This document shows, piece after piece, positions 43,119 to 51,833 of a DNA stretch of 64,000 bases; position 1 is the first letter of the stretch, and each line of letters starts with the position of its first letter. This DNA comes from an uncultured Dysosmobacter sp. Its GTDB lineage: Bacteria > Bacillota > Clostridia > Oscillospirales > Oscillospiraceae. The notes under the pieces are model-generated. The model was not told where the DNA came from and did not search any database. It saw only the letters and a list, made by a program, of their open reading frames with translations. Position numbers and translations under genes: made by a program. The stretch spans positions 1-64,000 of the forward strand of contig NZ_CANRKH010000008.1 in NCBI RefSeq assembly GCF_947631165.1, in the 5' to 3' direction.

Positions 43119-44594
43119 TCAATTCCCGGTATACAGCAGTTCCTCCGGGACGCGGAACGCTCGCCCCCAGGTGCCGCCGTTTTCATCCCGGTAAACGGCA
43201 AGAACACAGGTCTCGTCATCATGGCTCCAATAGGATACCCTGGCATACCCATCCTCCGCGAAGGTCAGGTAGTCGATTCCAAAGCACCTTTCCCCATAAA
43301 CATTTTGATAGACAAACTGATCTGTGACCGGCTCGTTGTGGATCATCTCACAGTCCGACAGGGAGAGCGTTTTGAGATAGTAGTCATCCCGCCGCTGCTG
43401 GAGGTCTGTCAGTTCCCCGCCGCCCGATTCGGCAGTGAAAGTCATACCGGTGTCGGTAAATCTGAATTCTGTTTTCCCGCCTGTCTCCGGCTGTTCAGGA
43501 GCCGGGGCGGGATCGCTGTCCGCCCCAGGGCCAGCATCCTTCTCCAGCTGGGCGGCTGGCAGGTCTACGAACGGCGGCTCATCGCTGATGGCAGGGATAT
43601 TCTCGTCCGCCTTTGGCTCTCCCCGGCCATCCAGGGGGATCTCCGCGTTGCCCCAGTACAGGGCGGCGGCCTGGCTGAGATCCACGGGCTTCGCGAAGGA
43701 AACCGTGGCGGTCTCGTTGCCGCCGGGATGGCCCAGGATCATCTGACCGGGCGCAGGCTCCACAAGGCTTCCGTCCTTCATTTTCAGCGCCGCATAGATG
43801 ACCGGCTCGTTCGTGCCGTCGAAGCGGTACTGCCACCAGAGGCCCAGGGGCGAAACACTGATAGCGTCCAGGGTAAAGGTCCCCTGCTCCGTCTCCACAG
43901 TCACGCCCTCCGCCTGGGGCTCCAGCGTATGGTTCCCGGTCAGGTCCTCCGGCAGTGGGATCGTCCACTCCCCCTCAAAGATCCACTCATCCTGGCCCCG
44001 TTCCTTCCAAAGGCTGAGGCCCATGATCGTCAATGTTCCGCCCCCCAGGTCGCAGGAAGAAGTGACCTCGTAAACGCCGGTGAGCACATTGGGGGCCTCT
44101 GTGCCCGCCTCCAGCACCGTGAAGCGGCTGGTATAGGAAGCCATCTCTGTTACTTCCTTCGGCTTCGTAGAGGCCAAGAGGACATACCGGCCCCTCTCCG
44201 CTGAAAAGGTCGTGCCCTCCGGCGCCCGGATCTCCAGCGTGATGTAGAGCCGGTTGCCGGACCCCAGGATGCTCAGGGGCGTGATGGTCACGCCCTCTGC
44301 CTCCGCCGCCGCGGGCAGGCTGTCCTTGCCGGTCTGCATGGCGTCCACCACCGCCTGCTGCTGTTCATCCAGGCCGCCGAAGAACCGCATCCACAGCGGT
44401 GTGGCGGCGGCTGCGGCTGCCGTCACCAGCAGCGCCGCCGCCAGAACGGCCACCAGTCCTCTGCGGCCCCAGCGTCTCCGCTGCCTGGGCTGCTCCGCAG
44501 TCCGTGCCTCCATCAGCGCCTCTACCAGCGCTGTCCGGCCCGCATCCGTATAGCGGACTTCATTCAATTCGTCTTTATACGCAGTCGGTTTCAT
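43119..44594 (-). CDS. DUF4179-type membrane protein, putative anti-sigma factor (module B)
   Basis: 491 residues. Cytoplasmic N-terminus (1-47), one membrane helix (LVAVLAAALLVTAAAAAATP, about 47-66) and a DUF4179 extracellular domain (from about 75, LDEQQQAVVDAMQTGKDSL) and later beta domains. A Pro/Ala/Asp-rich linker (DAGPGADSDPAPAPEQPETG) near residue 360 separates a C-terminal domain. Its start lies 20 bases inside the sigma gene, so they are cotranscribed and coupled. Likely an anti-sigma factor, by analogy with module A. Confidence 0.82.
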   Translation of the reverse strand: MKPTAYKDELNEVRYTDAGRTALVEALMEARTAEQPRQRRRWGRRGLVAVLAAALLVTAAAAAATPLWMRFFGGLDEQQQAVVDAMQTGKDSLPAAAEAEGVTITPLSILGSGNRLYITLEIRAPEGTTFSAERGRYVLLASTKPKEVTEMASYTSRFTVLEAGTEAPNVLTGVYEVTSSCDLGGGTLTIMGLSLWKERGQDEWIFEGEWTIPLPEDLTGNHTLEPQAEGVTVETEQGTFTLDAISVSPLGLWWQYRFDGTNEPVIYAALKMKDGSLVEPAPGQMILGHPGGNETATVSFAKPVDLSQAAALYWGNAEIPLDGRGEPKADENIPAISDEPPFVDLPAAQLEKDAGPGADSDPAPAPEQPETGGKTEFRFTDTGMTFTAESGGGELTDLQQRRDDYYLKTLSLSDCEMIHNEPVTDQFVYQNVYGERCFGIDYLTFAEDGYARVSYWSHDDETCVLAVYRDENGGTWGRAFRVPEELLYTGN

Positions 44595-45090
44595 AAGCGC
44601 CTCCCAGCATCGTTTTCAGCTTTGCTCTCCCCCGGCAGAGATAGGTGCTGACCTGCGGGACCTTGACCCCCATCAGCTCCGCGATCTCTCCCAGCTCGTA
44701 TTCCTCGTAATACCGCAAGTAGACGGCCTGCCGGTACTTCTCCGGCAGCGCCTGCACCGCCTGCAATACCGGGCTGTCCTCCAGATCCGGCATGTGGACC
44801 GCCGCTTCCGGAGCATTCTCCAACGGGACCCGCCGCCGGTTCCAAGCGGATCGTTTCCAGTCCTTGCAGCAATTGACCGCAACCCGGATGACCCAGGCCC
44901 GCTCCTCGCCCGGCACGGTGAAGCGGCGGGGCGAGGTCAGCAGCTTCAGAAGGACCGTCTGGCTGATGTCCTGGGCGTCCTGCGCGCTGCCTGTCCAGGT
45001 GTAGCCGATGCGCAGTACAGTGTCCGACCAGCGGGCCACCAGGGCCTCCGCTTCCTGGCGGGTATATGTGATCTCTTCCGTAGGTATCAT
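44575..45090 (-). CDS. ECF-type RNA polymerase sigma factor (module B)
   Basis: 171 residues. Region 2 includes RIGYTWTGSAQDAQDISQTVLLKLL (core AQDISQTVLL), and region 4 includes EYELGEIAELMGVKVPQVSTYL. The ATG is close to AAGGAG, an unusually tight spacing that may lower translation. It precedes and overlaps the DUF4179 gene by 20 bases. The group differs from module A by sequence, so the two should recognise different promoters. Confidence 0.9.
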   Translation of the reverse strand: MIPTEEITYTRQEAEALVARWSDTVLRIGYTWTGSAQDAQDISQTVLLKLLTSPRRFTVPGEERAWVIRVAVNCCKDWKRSAWNRRRVPLENAPEAAVHMPDLEDSPVLQAVQALPEKYRQAVYLRYYEEYELGEIAELMGVKVPQVSTYLCRGRAKLKTMLGGAYETDCV

Positions 45091-45156
45091 CTCCTTTTTG
45101 ATCGGCGCCTTCTACCCATAAAACGAATCTGCGGCCGCAAATCTGGCACTTTCATA

Positions 45157-45190
45157 AAAAAAGCCGCCGAAAATTTTTCGGCGGCTTTTA
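45157..45190. terminator. Terminator between the FAD-protein gene and sigma module B
   Basis: Perfect arms AAAAGCCGCCGAAAA / TTTTCGGCGGCTTTT with almost no loop and flanking A and T runs; it ends the minus-strand gene at 45202 region and can also act in the reverse direction. Confidence 0.7.
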
Positions 45191-45201
45191 ATGTGTGCGG
45201 G

Positions 45202-46599
45202 TCAGCCCTCTTCCGCGATCTTGCGGCCCATGAGAACGCCCATGATGGAGGCCATCATCAAGCCCCGCGTCCAGCCGGAGCTGTCGCCCAGGCAGTGGAG
45301 GCCCTGGAGGCTGGTGTTGAAGTCCGTGTCCATCTTAACCCGGTTGGAGTAAAACTTCAGCTCGGGAGAATACAGCAGCGTCTCATAGGCAGCAAAGCCA
45401 GGGACCACATAATCCATGGCCTGGATGAAGTTGATGATGTTGATCATGGCCCGGTAGGGCATGGCGGCGGTGATGTCGCCGGCCACGGCGTCCGGCAGGG
45501 TCGGCTTGATGTTGGACTGGGCCAGCTCCTTCTGCCAGGTACGTTTGCCGTCCAGAATGTCGCCGAAGCGCTGGACCAGGATGTGGCCCGCGCCCAGCAT
45601 GTTGGTCAGCTCGCCCACCTTCTGGGCATAGGCGATGGGCTGGTTGAAGGGGACGCTGAAATTGTGGGAGCAGAGGATGGAGAGATTGGTGTTGTCGCTC
45701 TTCAGGTCCTTGTAGGAGTGGCCGTTGACCACCGCCAGGTTATTGTCGTAATTCTCCTGGCTGACGAAGCCGCCGGGATTCTGGCAGAAGGTGCGGACCT
45801 TGTTCTTGAAGGGCCGGGGATAGCCCACCAGCTTAGATTCATAGAGGACCCGGTTCACCATCTCCATGACCTCGTTGCGGACCTCGACCCGGACGCCGAT
45901 ATCCACGGTGCCGGGGGCGTGGGCGATGTTGTGCTCGGCGCACAGCTTTTCCAGCCAGTCGGCGCCCCGGCGGCCGGTGGCCACCACGGTGTGCCTGGCG
46001 TAGATCTCCAGGTCCGTCTTTCCGTTGGAGATGGAAACGCCCTTGCAGATCTCATTTTCCAGGATCAGGTTGCTGCACTCATAGCCGAAATAGATCTCCA
46101 CGCCGTTTTCCAGCAGGTACTTTTCAATGGCCAGATAGATATCCTGGGCCTTTTCCGTACCCATGTGGCGGATGGGGCAGTCCACCAGCTTGAGGCCCGC
46201 GTGGATGGCCCGCTTGCGGATCTCCTTCCGCTCCTCCTCATGCTCCAGGCCCTCAATGTGGGTATCCGCGCCGAATTCCAGGTAGATCCGGTCGGCGTAA
46301 TGGATGGTCTCCTGGGCCAGGTCCTCGCCGATCAGGCTGGGCAGGTCGCCGCCCACCTCATAGCTGAGGGACAGCTTGCCGTCGGAGAAAGCCCCCGCGC
46401 CGGAGAAGCCGGTGGTGATATGGCAGTAGGGCCTGCAGTTCACGCACTTGCGGGTCTTGTCCTTGGGGCAGTGGCGGTTTTCAATGGGCTGTCCCTTCTC
46501 CACCATGACGATCTTCTGTTTGCTGCCCTTTTTCAGCATCTCCAGCGCGGTAAAAATACCGGCCGGGCCGGCACCGACGATCACAACATCTGCGTTCAT
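45202..46599 (-). CDS. FAD-dependent oxidoreductase, COG2509 type
   Basis: 465 residues. FAD-binding ADVVIVGAGPAGIFTALE at the N-terminus, and HCPKDKTRKCVNCRPYCHI (core CPKDKTRKCVNC) near residue 44 with four cysteines of a possible iron-sulfur or disulfide site. Large family of unknown function, proposed as dehydrogenases. It is followed closely by, and lies downstream of, a U32 peptidase gene (13 bases). Confidence 0.85.
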   Translation of the reverse strand: MNADVVIVGAGPAGIFTALEMLKKGSKQKIVMVEKGQPIENRHCPKDKTRKCVNCRPYCHITTGFSGAGAFSDGKLSLSYEVGGDLPSLIGEDLAQETIHYADRIYLEFGADTHIEGLEHEEERKEIRKRAIHAGLKLVDCPIRHMGTEKAQDIYLAIEKYLLENGVEIYFGYECSNLILENEICKGVSISNGKTDLEIYARHTVVATGRRGADWLEKLCAEHNIAHAPGTVDIGVRVEVRNEVMEMVNRVLYESKLVGYPRPFKNKVRTFCQNPGGFVSQENYDNNLAVVNGHSYKDLKSDNTNLSILCSHNFSVPFNQPIAYAQKVGELTNMLGAGHILVQRFGDILDGKRTWQKELAQSNIKPTLPDAVAGDITAAMPYRAMINIINFIQAMDYVVPGFAAYETLLYSPELKFYSNRVKMDTDFNTSLQGLHCLGDSSGWTRGLMMASIMGVLMGRKIAEEG

Positions 46600-46612
46600 A
46601 CTCTGTCTCTCC

Positions 46613-47827
46613 TTATTTGGCTGATAGTTCTACCGCGCGGCGCACCAGCGTGCAGGGCGGCACCGCCCGCGGCAATTTCATATGGAAGGTCATCTGCGGG
46701 GTCCGGGGCTCCTCCAGCGGAGCGCCCTCCCCGTCTGTCATCTCCGGCACGGTCATGACAAAGGGCCGCAGATCCGGGCCGACCAGCTCGATCTCGTCTC
46801 CGACACGGAATTTGTTTCGCAGGGACAGTACGGCGTTTCCCTCCCCATCACAGTCGGTGACAAGGGCTGCCACCTGCCACTCCCTGATATAGCGGGAGTT
46901 GGCGTAATACTGGCCGGGCTGGCCGTAATAGAAGCCGGTGGAATAGGGCCGGTGGCTGACATGCTCCACCTCATCCCGCCAGACGGGGTCGATGGGCCGT
47001 CCCGCCGCCGCGTCGTCCAGGCAGTGGCGGTAAGCCCCGGTGACGATGGCGGCATAGTAGGCGGACTTGGCCCGGCCTTCGATCTTCAGACTGCTGAGGC
47101 CCGCGTCCATCAGATCGTCCAGATGGTCGATCATGCACATGTCCCGGGAATTCAAAATGTACGTACCCCCCGCGTCCTCCTCGATGGGAAAATACTCCCC
47201 GGGGCGCTTTTCCTCCATTAGGGCGTATTGGTAGCGGCAGGGCTGGGCACAGGCCCCCCGGCTGGAATCCCGGCCGGTCATGTAGTTGCTGAGGAGGCAC
47301 CGTCCGGAATAGCTGACGCACATGGCACCGTGGACAAACGCCTCGATCTCCAGGTCCGCCGGCGTCTTTTCCCGGATAGTCCGGATCTCCTCCAGCCCCA
47401 CCTCCCGGGCCAGGATCACACGAGACGCGCCCAGGTCGTACCAGGCCCGGGCGGTCTCGTAGTTGCAGATACTGGCTTGGGTCGAGATGTGCCGCTGGCA
47501 GCGGGGAGCATATTTGCCCGCCAGGGCAAAGGCTCCCAGGTCCGCCACGATCAGAGCGTCCACTCCGGCGTCGTTCAGCAGCTCCAAATGCTCCGGCAGG
47601 TGGGCGATCTCGTCATTCCGGGGCATAGTGTTGATGGCGCAATGGACCCGAACACCATGGTCATGGGCAAAGTCCACCGCCTGACGCAGCTCCTCCGGGG
47701 TAAAATTCCCGGCGAAGGCCCGCATCCCGAAAGCAGTTCCCGCCAGATATACGGCGTCGGCGCCGTACAGCACGGCCATCCTTAGCCGCTCCATATCCCC
47801 CGCCGGAGCCAGCAGCTCTGGCCTCAT
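46613..47827 (-). CDS. U32 family peptidase
   Basis: 404 residues from the ATG at 47827, where the family start MRPELLAPAGD falls; an ATG five codons upstream lies inside mltG. The U32 signature VHGAMCVSYSGRCLLSNYM and SRGACAQPCRY is clear. U32 members either degrade collagen-like proteins or modify tRNA (TrhP/YegQ hydroxylation); the cysteine set CAQPCRY is compatible with the tRNA-hydroxylation subgroup, so the enzymatic role is undecided. Four bases after mltG. Confidence 0.9.
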   Translation of the reverse strand: MRPELLAPAGDMERLRMAVLYGADAVYLAGTAFGMRAFAGNFTPEELRQAVDFAHDHGVRVHCAINTMPRNDEIAHLPEHLELLNDAGVDALIVADLGAFALAGKYAPRCQRHISTQASICNYETARAWYDLGASRVILAREVGLEEIRTIREKTPADLEIEAFVHGAMCVSYSGRCLLSNYMTGRDSSRGACAQPCRYQYALMEEKRPGEYFPIEEDAGGTYILNSRDMCMIDHLDDLMDAGLSSLKIEGRAKSAYYAAIVTGAYRHCLDDAAAGRPIDPVWRDEVEHVSHRPYSTGFYYGQPGQYYANSRYIREWQVAALVTDCDGEGNAVLSLRNKFRVGDEIELVGPDLRPFVMTVPEMTDGEGAPLEEPRTPQMTFHMKLPRAVPPCTLVRRAVELSAK

Positions 47828-47831
47828 GCGC

Positions 47832-49004
47832 TTATCCGCCATACTGACTGCTGTTGATAAAGGCGGTATGGCTGGCATAGTCAGTGAAGAAGTGATGGCG
47901 CTTATCCGTGCCCAGGGCGTAGTAATAGTAATCCGTCTCTTCCGGCTCCAGCGCGGCCTGGATGGCGTTCATGCCCGGATTAGCGATGGGCGTGGGCGGC
48001 AGCCCGGCGTACTTATAGAGATTGTACTTGGAATCCGTCCCCTTATCCTCATTGGTGATGGCTCCCTCGTGATCCGGCAGACCGTACAGCAGCGAGGCGT
48101 CGATCTGCAGCATCCCATAGGTACCGCCCTTGTCGCCGGGGCCTTCCAGACGGTTGTAGATGACGGAGGCGATCTTGCCCTGATCTGTACCGTCCGTCTC
48201 CTTCTCGATGAGGGACGCAATGGTGACGATCTTCTTCAGGTCGTAGCCCCTGGCTTCCGCCTGCGCCAGCAGATCGTCCTCCAAACGGCTGTTGAATGTG
48301 GAGATCAGCTTGCCGAACGCCTCCTTGCCCACCTGGTCTGCGCTGGTGATATTGGCGTAAAACTCATAGGTGTCTGGGAACAGGTATCCCTCCAGGCGGC
48401 TGATGTCCTCTGTGGTATTGTCGATGAAATCATAGTCGAAGTCATAGGTCTTGGCCGCTTCCAGCAGAAGCTCTTCCGAGGCCACGCCCTTCTCCGCCAG
48501 CAGCTTGATGATCTGCGCCACGGTGAAACCCTCGGGGATGGTCACCGTCACGGTCTCGGCGGTCATATTGCCAGAGCCGCTCCGCATCCCCCGGATCAGG
48601 GACTTGTAATCCATATCCGTGTTCAGCTCATAGGTACCCATGCCGATCTTTTCCTCGGCATGGTCGATCTTCGCAAAGATGCGGAAGAACCACTTATATT
48701 TGATGAGGCCAGCATCCTGCAGCTTGTCTGCCACCGTCCGCACCGTGTCATCCGCCGTTACCTGTACGGTGGCCTTTTCGATGGCGCCCCGATTGAAGGC
48801 GCAGAGGTCCGTCATCAGCAGCCAGCCGACCCCCGCCAGCATGGCCGAGACGATCAGTACGAACAGGATATACAGCAGCGGATTCATCCGCTTTTTCCGG
48901 CGGCGCTTCCGGACTGTGGTCTGGCGGGGACGCCGCTCCGCCTCGCCGCGGCGGACCTGCTCCGCATCCCAGCTGGCAGTATCTCCCTTTTTGAAATCAG
49001 ACAT
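47832..49004 (-). CDS. mltG: Endolytic transglycosylase MltG
   Basis: 390 residues from the ATG at 49004 with GGAGG upstream. A basic cytoplasmic segment (30-48, rich in arginine and lysine), one membrane helix (about 50-72), a LysM-like part and the YceG catalytic domain; IASLIEKETDG holds the catalytic glutamate, and TYGMLQIDASLLYGLP is typical. Cuts nascent peptidoglycan strands in the periplasm-equivalent space. Confidence 0.94.
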   Translation of the reverse strand: MSDFKKGDTASWDAEQVRRGEAERRPRQTTVRKRRRKKRMNPLLYILFVLIVSAMLAGVGWLLMTDLCAFNRGAIEKATVQVTADDTVRTVADKLQDAGLIKYKWFFRIFAKIDHAEEKIGMGTYELNTDMDYKSLIRGMRSGSGNMTAETVTVTIPEGFTVAQIIKLLAEKGVASEELLLEAAKTYDFDYDFIDNTTEDISRLEGYLFPDTYEFYANITSADQVGKEAFGKLISTFNSRLEDDLLAQAEARGYDLKKIVTIASLIEKETDGTDQGKIASVIYNRLEGPGDKGGTYGMLQIDASLLYGLPDHEGAITNEDKGTDSKYNLYKYAGLPPTPIANPGMNAIQAALEPEETDYYYYALGTDKRHHFFTDYASHTAFINSSQYGG

Positions 49005-49132
49005 TGAAACCTCCAAATTCTCCGGCCACATAAAACGGCGCGGTGCTTCTGCGCTTGTGCAGAAAATTTTCACGCGGTCAGGCCCTCCTGGGGCGCCTTC
49101 CGCATAGAATGTGTCAAAGCGAGGTGACAATC

Positions 49133-49276
49133 ATGTGGTTCAACAATGGAAACAGCGACTGTTCCTGCCTGTGGCTCATCATCATCGTCATCCTGATCGT
49201 CTGCTGCTGCGGAAACAGCGGCAACTGTGGCTGCAATTGCAACTGTAACTGCGGCAGCGGCGAAAGCTGCTGCTGA
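49133..49276 (+). CDS. 47-residue cysteine-rich single-pass microprotein
   Basis: From an ATG at 49133 with GAGGTG eight bases upstream. Sequence: a short lead (MWFNNGNSDCSCLW), a hydrophobic helix (LIIIVILIV), then CCC and a Gly/Asn/Cys tail with alternating NCNC pairs; 12 cysteines in all. Likely tail-exposed at a membrane surface; could bind metal or be cross-linked in the spore coat, as for YjcZ-like small sporulation proteins. The strong ribosome site and adjacent terminator support a real gene. Confidence 0.72.
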   Translation: MWFNNGNSDCSCLWLIIIVILIVCCCGNSGNCGCNCNCNCGSGESCC

Positions 49277-49307
49277 GACAAAGTGGGGCGAAATGCCCCA
49301 TTTTGTC
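49277..49307. terminator. Bidirectional terminator between the microprotein gene and tmk
   Basis: Arms GACAAAGTGGGGC / GCCCCATTTTGTC (one wobble pair) with a five-base loop, immediately after the microprotein stop. Confidence 0.8.
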
Positions 49308-49327
49308 TGACCGGCGGCGGGACAGGC

Positions 49328-49993
49328 TCACAACAGCCCCTCCACGATCTCCGCCACCTGCCGGTGGATATCCTCCGGCGTGCGAGGCATACCTCCCTTT
49401 GCGCAATGGATCACGGTCCAGCCGCATCCCTCCGCCACTGTCCTGGCACCGACGCGGCACCGTTTCAGATACTCCACATCTTGTTCGTGGATGTCGGCAT
49501 GCGTTCCAGAGCCCTTCTCCCGCTGGCGCATCATCCGCTCCGTGATTTCCGTGGGCATGTCCAGATAGAGCACCAGATCCGGCTTGGGCAACCCTAGCAG
49601 CCGGTATTCCAGATCGAACAACCAGTCCAAATAAGGCTTCCGCTCCGCCTCCGGCAGCTTGGACGCCTGATGGACGGCGTTGGATGTGGTATAGCGGTCC
49701 GCCACGATCAGGCCCCCGGCCTCGTAAAAGCCGCCCCAGTCCTGCTTATAGGAGGCGTAGCGGTCCATGGCGTAAAACAGCGAGGCGGCATAGGCGTTCA
49801 CATCGCCGGGCCGCTTGCCCAGGTTTCCGTTCAAGTACTCCTCCACCATGGCGGCGGAGGGCTCGCCGTACCGGGGAAAGTCGATCTCCCGGTGGTCTAT
49901 CCCTCTCTGGGACAGATATTTGCACAGCAGCCGGGCCTGGGTCGCCTTGCCGGAGCCGTCCGTTCCTTCAAATACAATCAGTTTTCCACTCAT
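49328..49993 (-). CDS. tmk: dTMP kinase
   Basis: 221 residues from the ATG at 49993. Phosphorylates dTMP to dTDP. P-loop FEGTDGSGKATQ near residue 8-19, and DRYTTSNAVHQ near 98 contains the DRY-type motif. It shares an ATGA overlap with the glycosyltransferase gene upstream. Some family members lack an arginine in the P-loop; this one has the GSGKA type. Confidence 0.94.
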   Translation of the reverse strand: MSGKLIVFEGTDGSGKATQARLLCKYLSQRGIDHREIDFPRYGEPSAAMVEEYLNGNLGKRPGDVNAYAASLFYAMDRYASYKQDWGGFYEAGGLIVADRYTTSNAVHQASKLPEAERKPYLDWLFDLEYRLLGLPKPDLVLYLDMPTEITERMMRQREKGSGTHADIHEQDVEYLKRCRVGARTVAEGCGWTVIHCAKGGMPRTPEDIHRQVAEIVEGLL

Positions 49994-50709
49994 TTTTTCC
50001 GTTTCTCCTGTTTTACATGCACCAAAAACAGCGGCAGCTTCATCATGCGGCCAATGCGCTTCGGCTCCCTGCACAGGCGGTAAAACCACTCCAGCCCATG
50101 GTCGGACCAGAACTTCGGAGCGCGCTCCACCACGCCGGCGAACACGTCCAGGCTGCCGCCCAGGCCGCACAGCAGCCGGGCGCCGGTGGCTGCGCCGTTT
50201 TTGGCCATCCACTTTTCCTGCTTCGGCGCCCCCAGGCACACGAACACCACGTCCGCTCCGCTCCGGCGGATGGCCTCCACAACAGGACCGTCCTCCTTAA
50301 AATAACCGTCGTGGGTACCGGCGACGGCCAGACCGGGATACTGGTCCGCCAGATGCTTCGCCGCCTGCTCCGCGATGCCGGGCTTGGCCCCCAGCAGGTA
50401 CAGGGACTTTCCCTCGCCTGCCATTTTCTCCATCAGATGGGCCGCAAATTCGATGCCGGGGGTCTTTTCCTTCAGCGGAGTACCCAGCATGGCCGCCCCC
50501 TTTACGATACCGATGCCGTCAGGCAGCACCAGGTCCGCGCCGTTGACGGCGGCTTTCGCCTCCGGGTCCTCCCGGCAGACCTCCACGATCTCCGGATTGG
50601 GCGTCACCACATAATGGGTACCCTGGCTTTGCAGCAGGACCATGCCCCGCTCCACAGCCTCGTCCATCGTTACATTGTCAAAACCCACGCCCAGCACGTC
50701 GATCCGCAT
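49990..50709 (-). CDS. WecB/TagA/CpsF family glycosyltransferase
   Basis: 239 residues from the ATG at 50709, with GAGGTGG upstream. GT26 family: VLGVGFDNVTMDEAVER, VVTPNPEIVEV, LPDGIGIVKGA and VCLGAPKQEKWM are family motifs. Transfers a sugar (ManNAc in TagA) to a lipid-linked carrier in wall polymer synthesis. The acceptor is unknown; no other wall-teichoic genes are nearby. Confidence 0.93.
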   Translation of the reverse strand: MRIDVLGVGFDNVTMDEAVERGMVLLQSQGTHYVVTPNPEIVEVCREDPEAKAAVNGADLVLPDGIGIVKGAAMLGTPLKEKTPGIEFAAHLMEKMAGEGKSLYLLGAKPGIAEQAAKHLADQYPGLAVAGTHDGYFKEDGPVVEAIRRSGADVVFVCLGAPKQEKWMAKNGAATGARLLCGLGGSLDVFAGVVERAPKFWSDHGLEWFYRLCREPKRIGRMMKLPLFLVHVKQEKRKK

Positions 50710-50779
50710 GATACCACCTCGCAACATACTCATACAGTTTTGCATTATAGCATACAGGACGGCCTTTGTCCAATCCCAA

Positions 50780-50816
50780 ATAAAACGGGGATGTAAATTT
50801 TACATCCCCGTTTTAT
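50780..50816 (-). terminator. Terminator of the EamA transporter gene
   Basis: A 37-base near-perfect palindrome with 18-base arms (ATAAAACGGGGATGTAAA and its complement) around one base. It follows the transporter stop on the minus strand and is T-rich. Confidence 0.8.
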
Positions 50817-50823
50817 GTTCAGG

Positions 50824-51732
50824 TCATCGCAAAGCCGCTTCTCCCCGCTTGTCCGGCAGCTGCGCCAGGATGACTGCCGCAAACATCAAAAGACAGCCGA
50901 AATACTCTTTCCCACTCATCCGGTCCCCCAGGATAATAGCGCCTGACAGCGTGGCAAACACAGATTCCAGGCTCAGCAGCAGAGACACCACCGTGGGGTC
51001 CGAGTCCTTTTGGGCTAGGATCTGCAGCGTATAGGCTACACCGCTGGACAAAATCCCCGCGTACAGGATAGGCCCGATGCACAACCACAACGCCTCCCAG
51101 TCAGGGGATTCCCAAAGCAGCATACCAATGCAGGACAGCACCGCCGCCACCAGGAACTGCACGCAGGACATCTCCACGCCGTCCACCTTTTGGCTGAAAT
51201 GATCGATGATCAGGATATGGCCGGAAAAACAGAAGGCGCACAGCAGAATATAGAAGTCGCCTGTCGTGATGCGGAATTCCTCGGTGATGCAGAGGCAGTA
51301 GAGGCCCGCCACCGCCAGGGCCACGCCCAGCCAGATGGTCCTGGGTGCTTTCTTCTTTAAAAAGACGCCCACAATGGGTACAATGACGATGTACAACGCG
51401 GTGATGAAGCCCGCTTTGCCGGATGTGGTGGTCTCCAGCCCCTTCTGCTGAAAGTAGGAGGCTACGGTCAGCGCCGCACCGCAGCAGACGCCGGCGGTGA
51501 TCAGCTCCCGCCGGGAAGCCGTCTGCGCCGCAGGCGCACCGCTCCCCTTCCGCACGGCCCGCAGGATCAGGCACAGCACCAGCAGGAACAAAAACGCCAC
51601 CGCCGAGCGGGCAGCATTAAAGGTAAAAGGCTCCACATAGTCGGCGCCCACGCTCTGGGCCACAAAGGCTGTGCCCCAAATAAACGCCGCCAGCAGCGGC
51701 AATACATTCTGACGGATCCGATTGGTTTTCAT
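50824..51732 (-). CDS. EamA/DMT family transporter
   Basis: 302 residues from the ATG at 51732. Ten predicted helices in two EamA halves: the first with FIWGTAFVAQSVGADYVEPF and the second with ILYAGILSSGVAYTLQ (motifs AAFIWGTAF and SSGVAYTLQ). A metabolite exporter of unknown substrate. Longer frame upstream crosses the promoter and is not used. Divergent from the glycosylase gene. Confidence 0.92.
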   Translation of the reverse strand: MKTNRIRQNVLPLLAAFIWGTAFVAQSVGADYVEPFTFNAARSAVAFLFLLVLCLILRAVRKGSGAPAAQTASRRELITAGVCCGAALTVASYFQQKGLETTTSGKAGFITALYIVIVPIVGVFLKKKAPRTIWLGVALAVAGLYCLCITEEFRITTGDFYILLCAFCFSGHILIIDHFSQKVDGVEMSCVQFLVAAVLSCIGMLLWESPDWEALWLCIGPILYAGILSSGVAYTLQILAQKDSDPTVVSLLLSLESVFATLSGAIILGDRMSGKEYFGCLLMFAAVILAQLPDKRGEAALR

Positions 51733-51833
51733 ATGACTTGCTCCATGTTCTCTTCTATGATATACTAAATAAAAATATCGCTTCCCGCGGAATGATCCGC
51801 AGCGGTCATTTATTGTAGCACTGAGGTGAAAAA

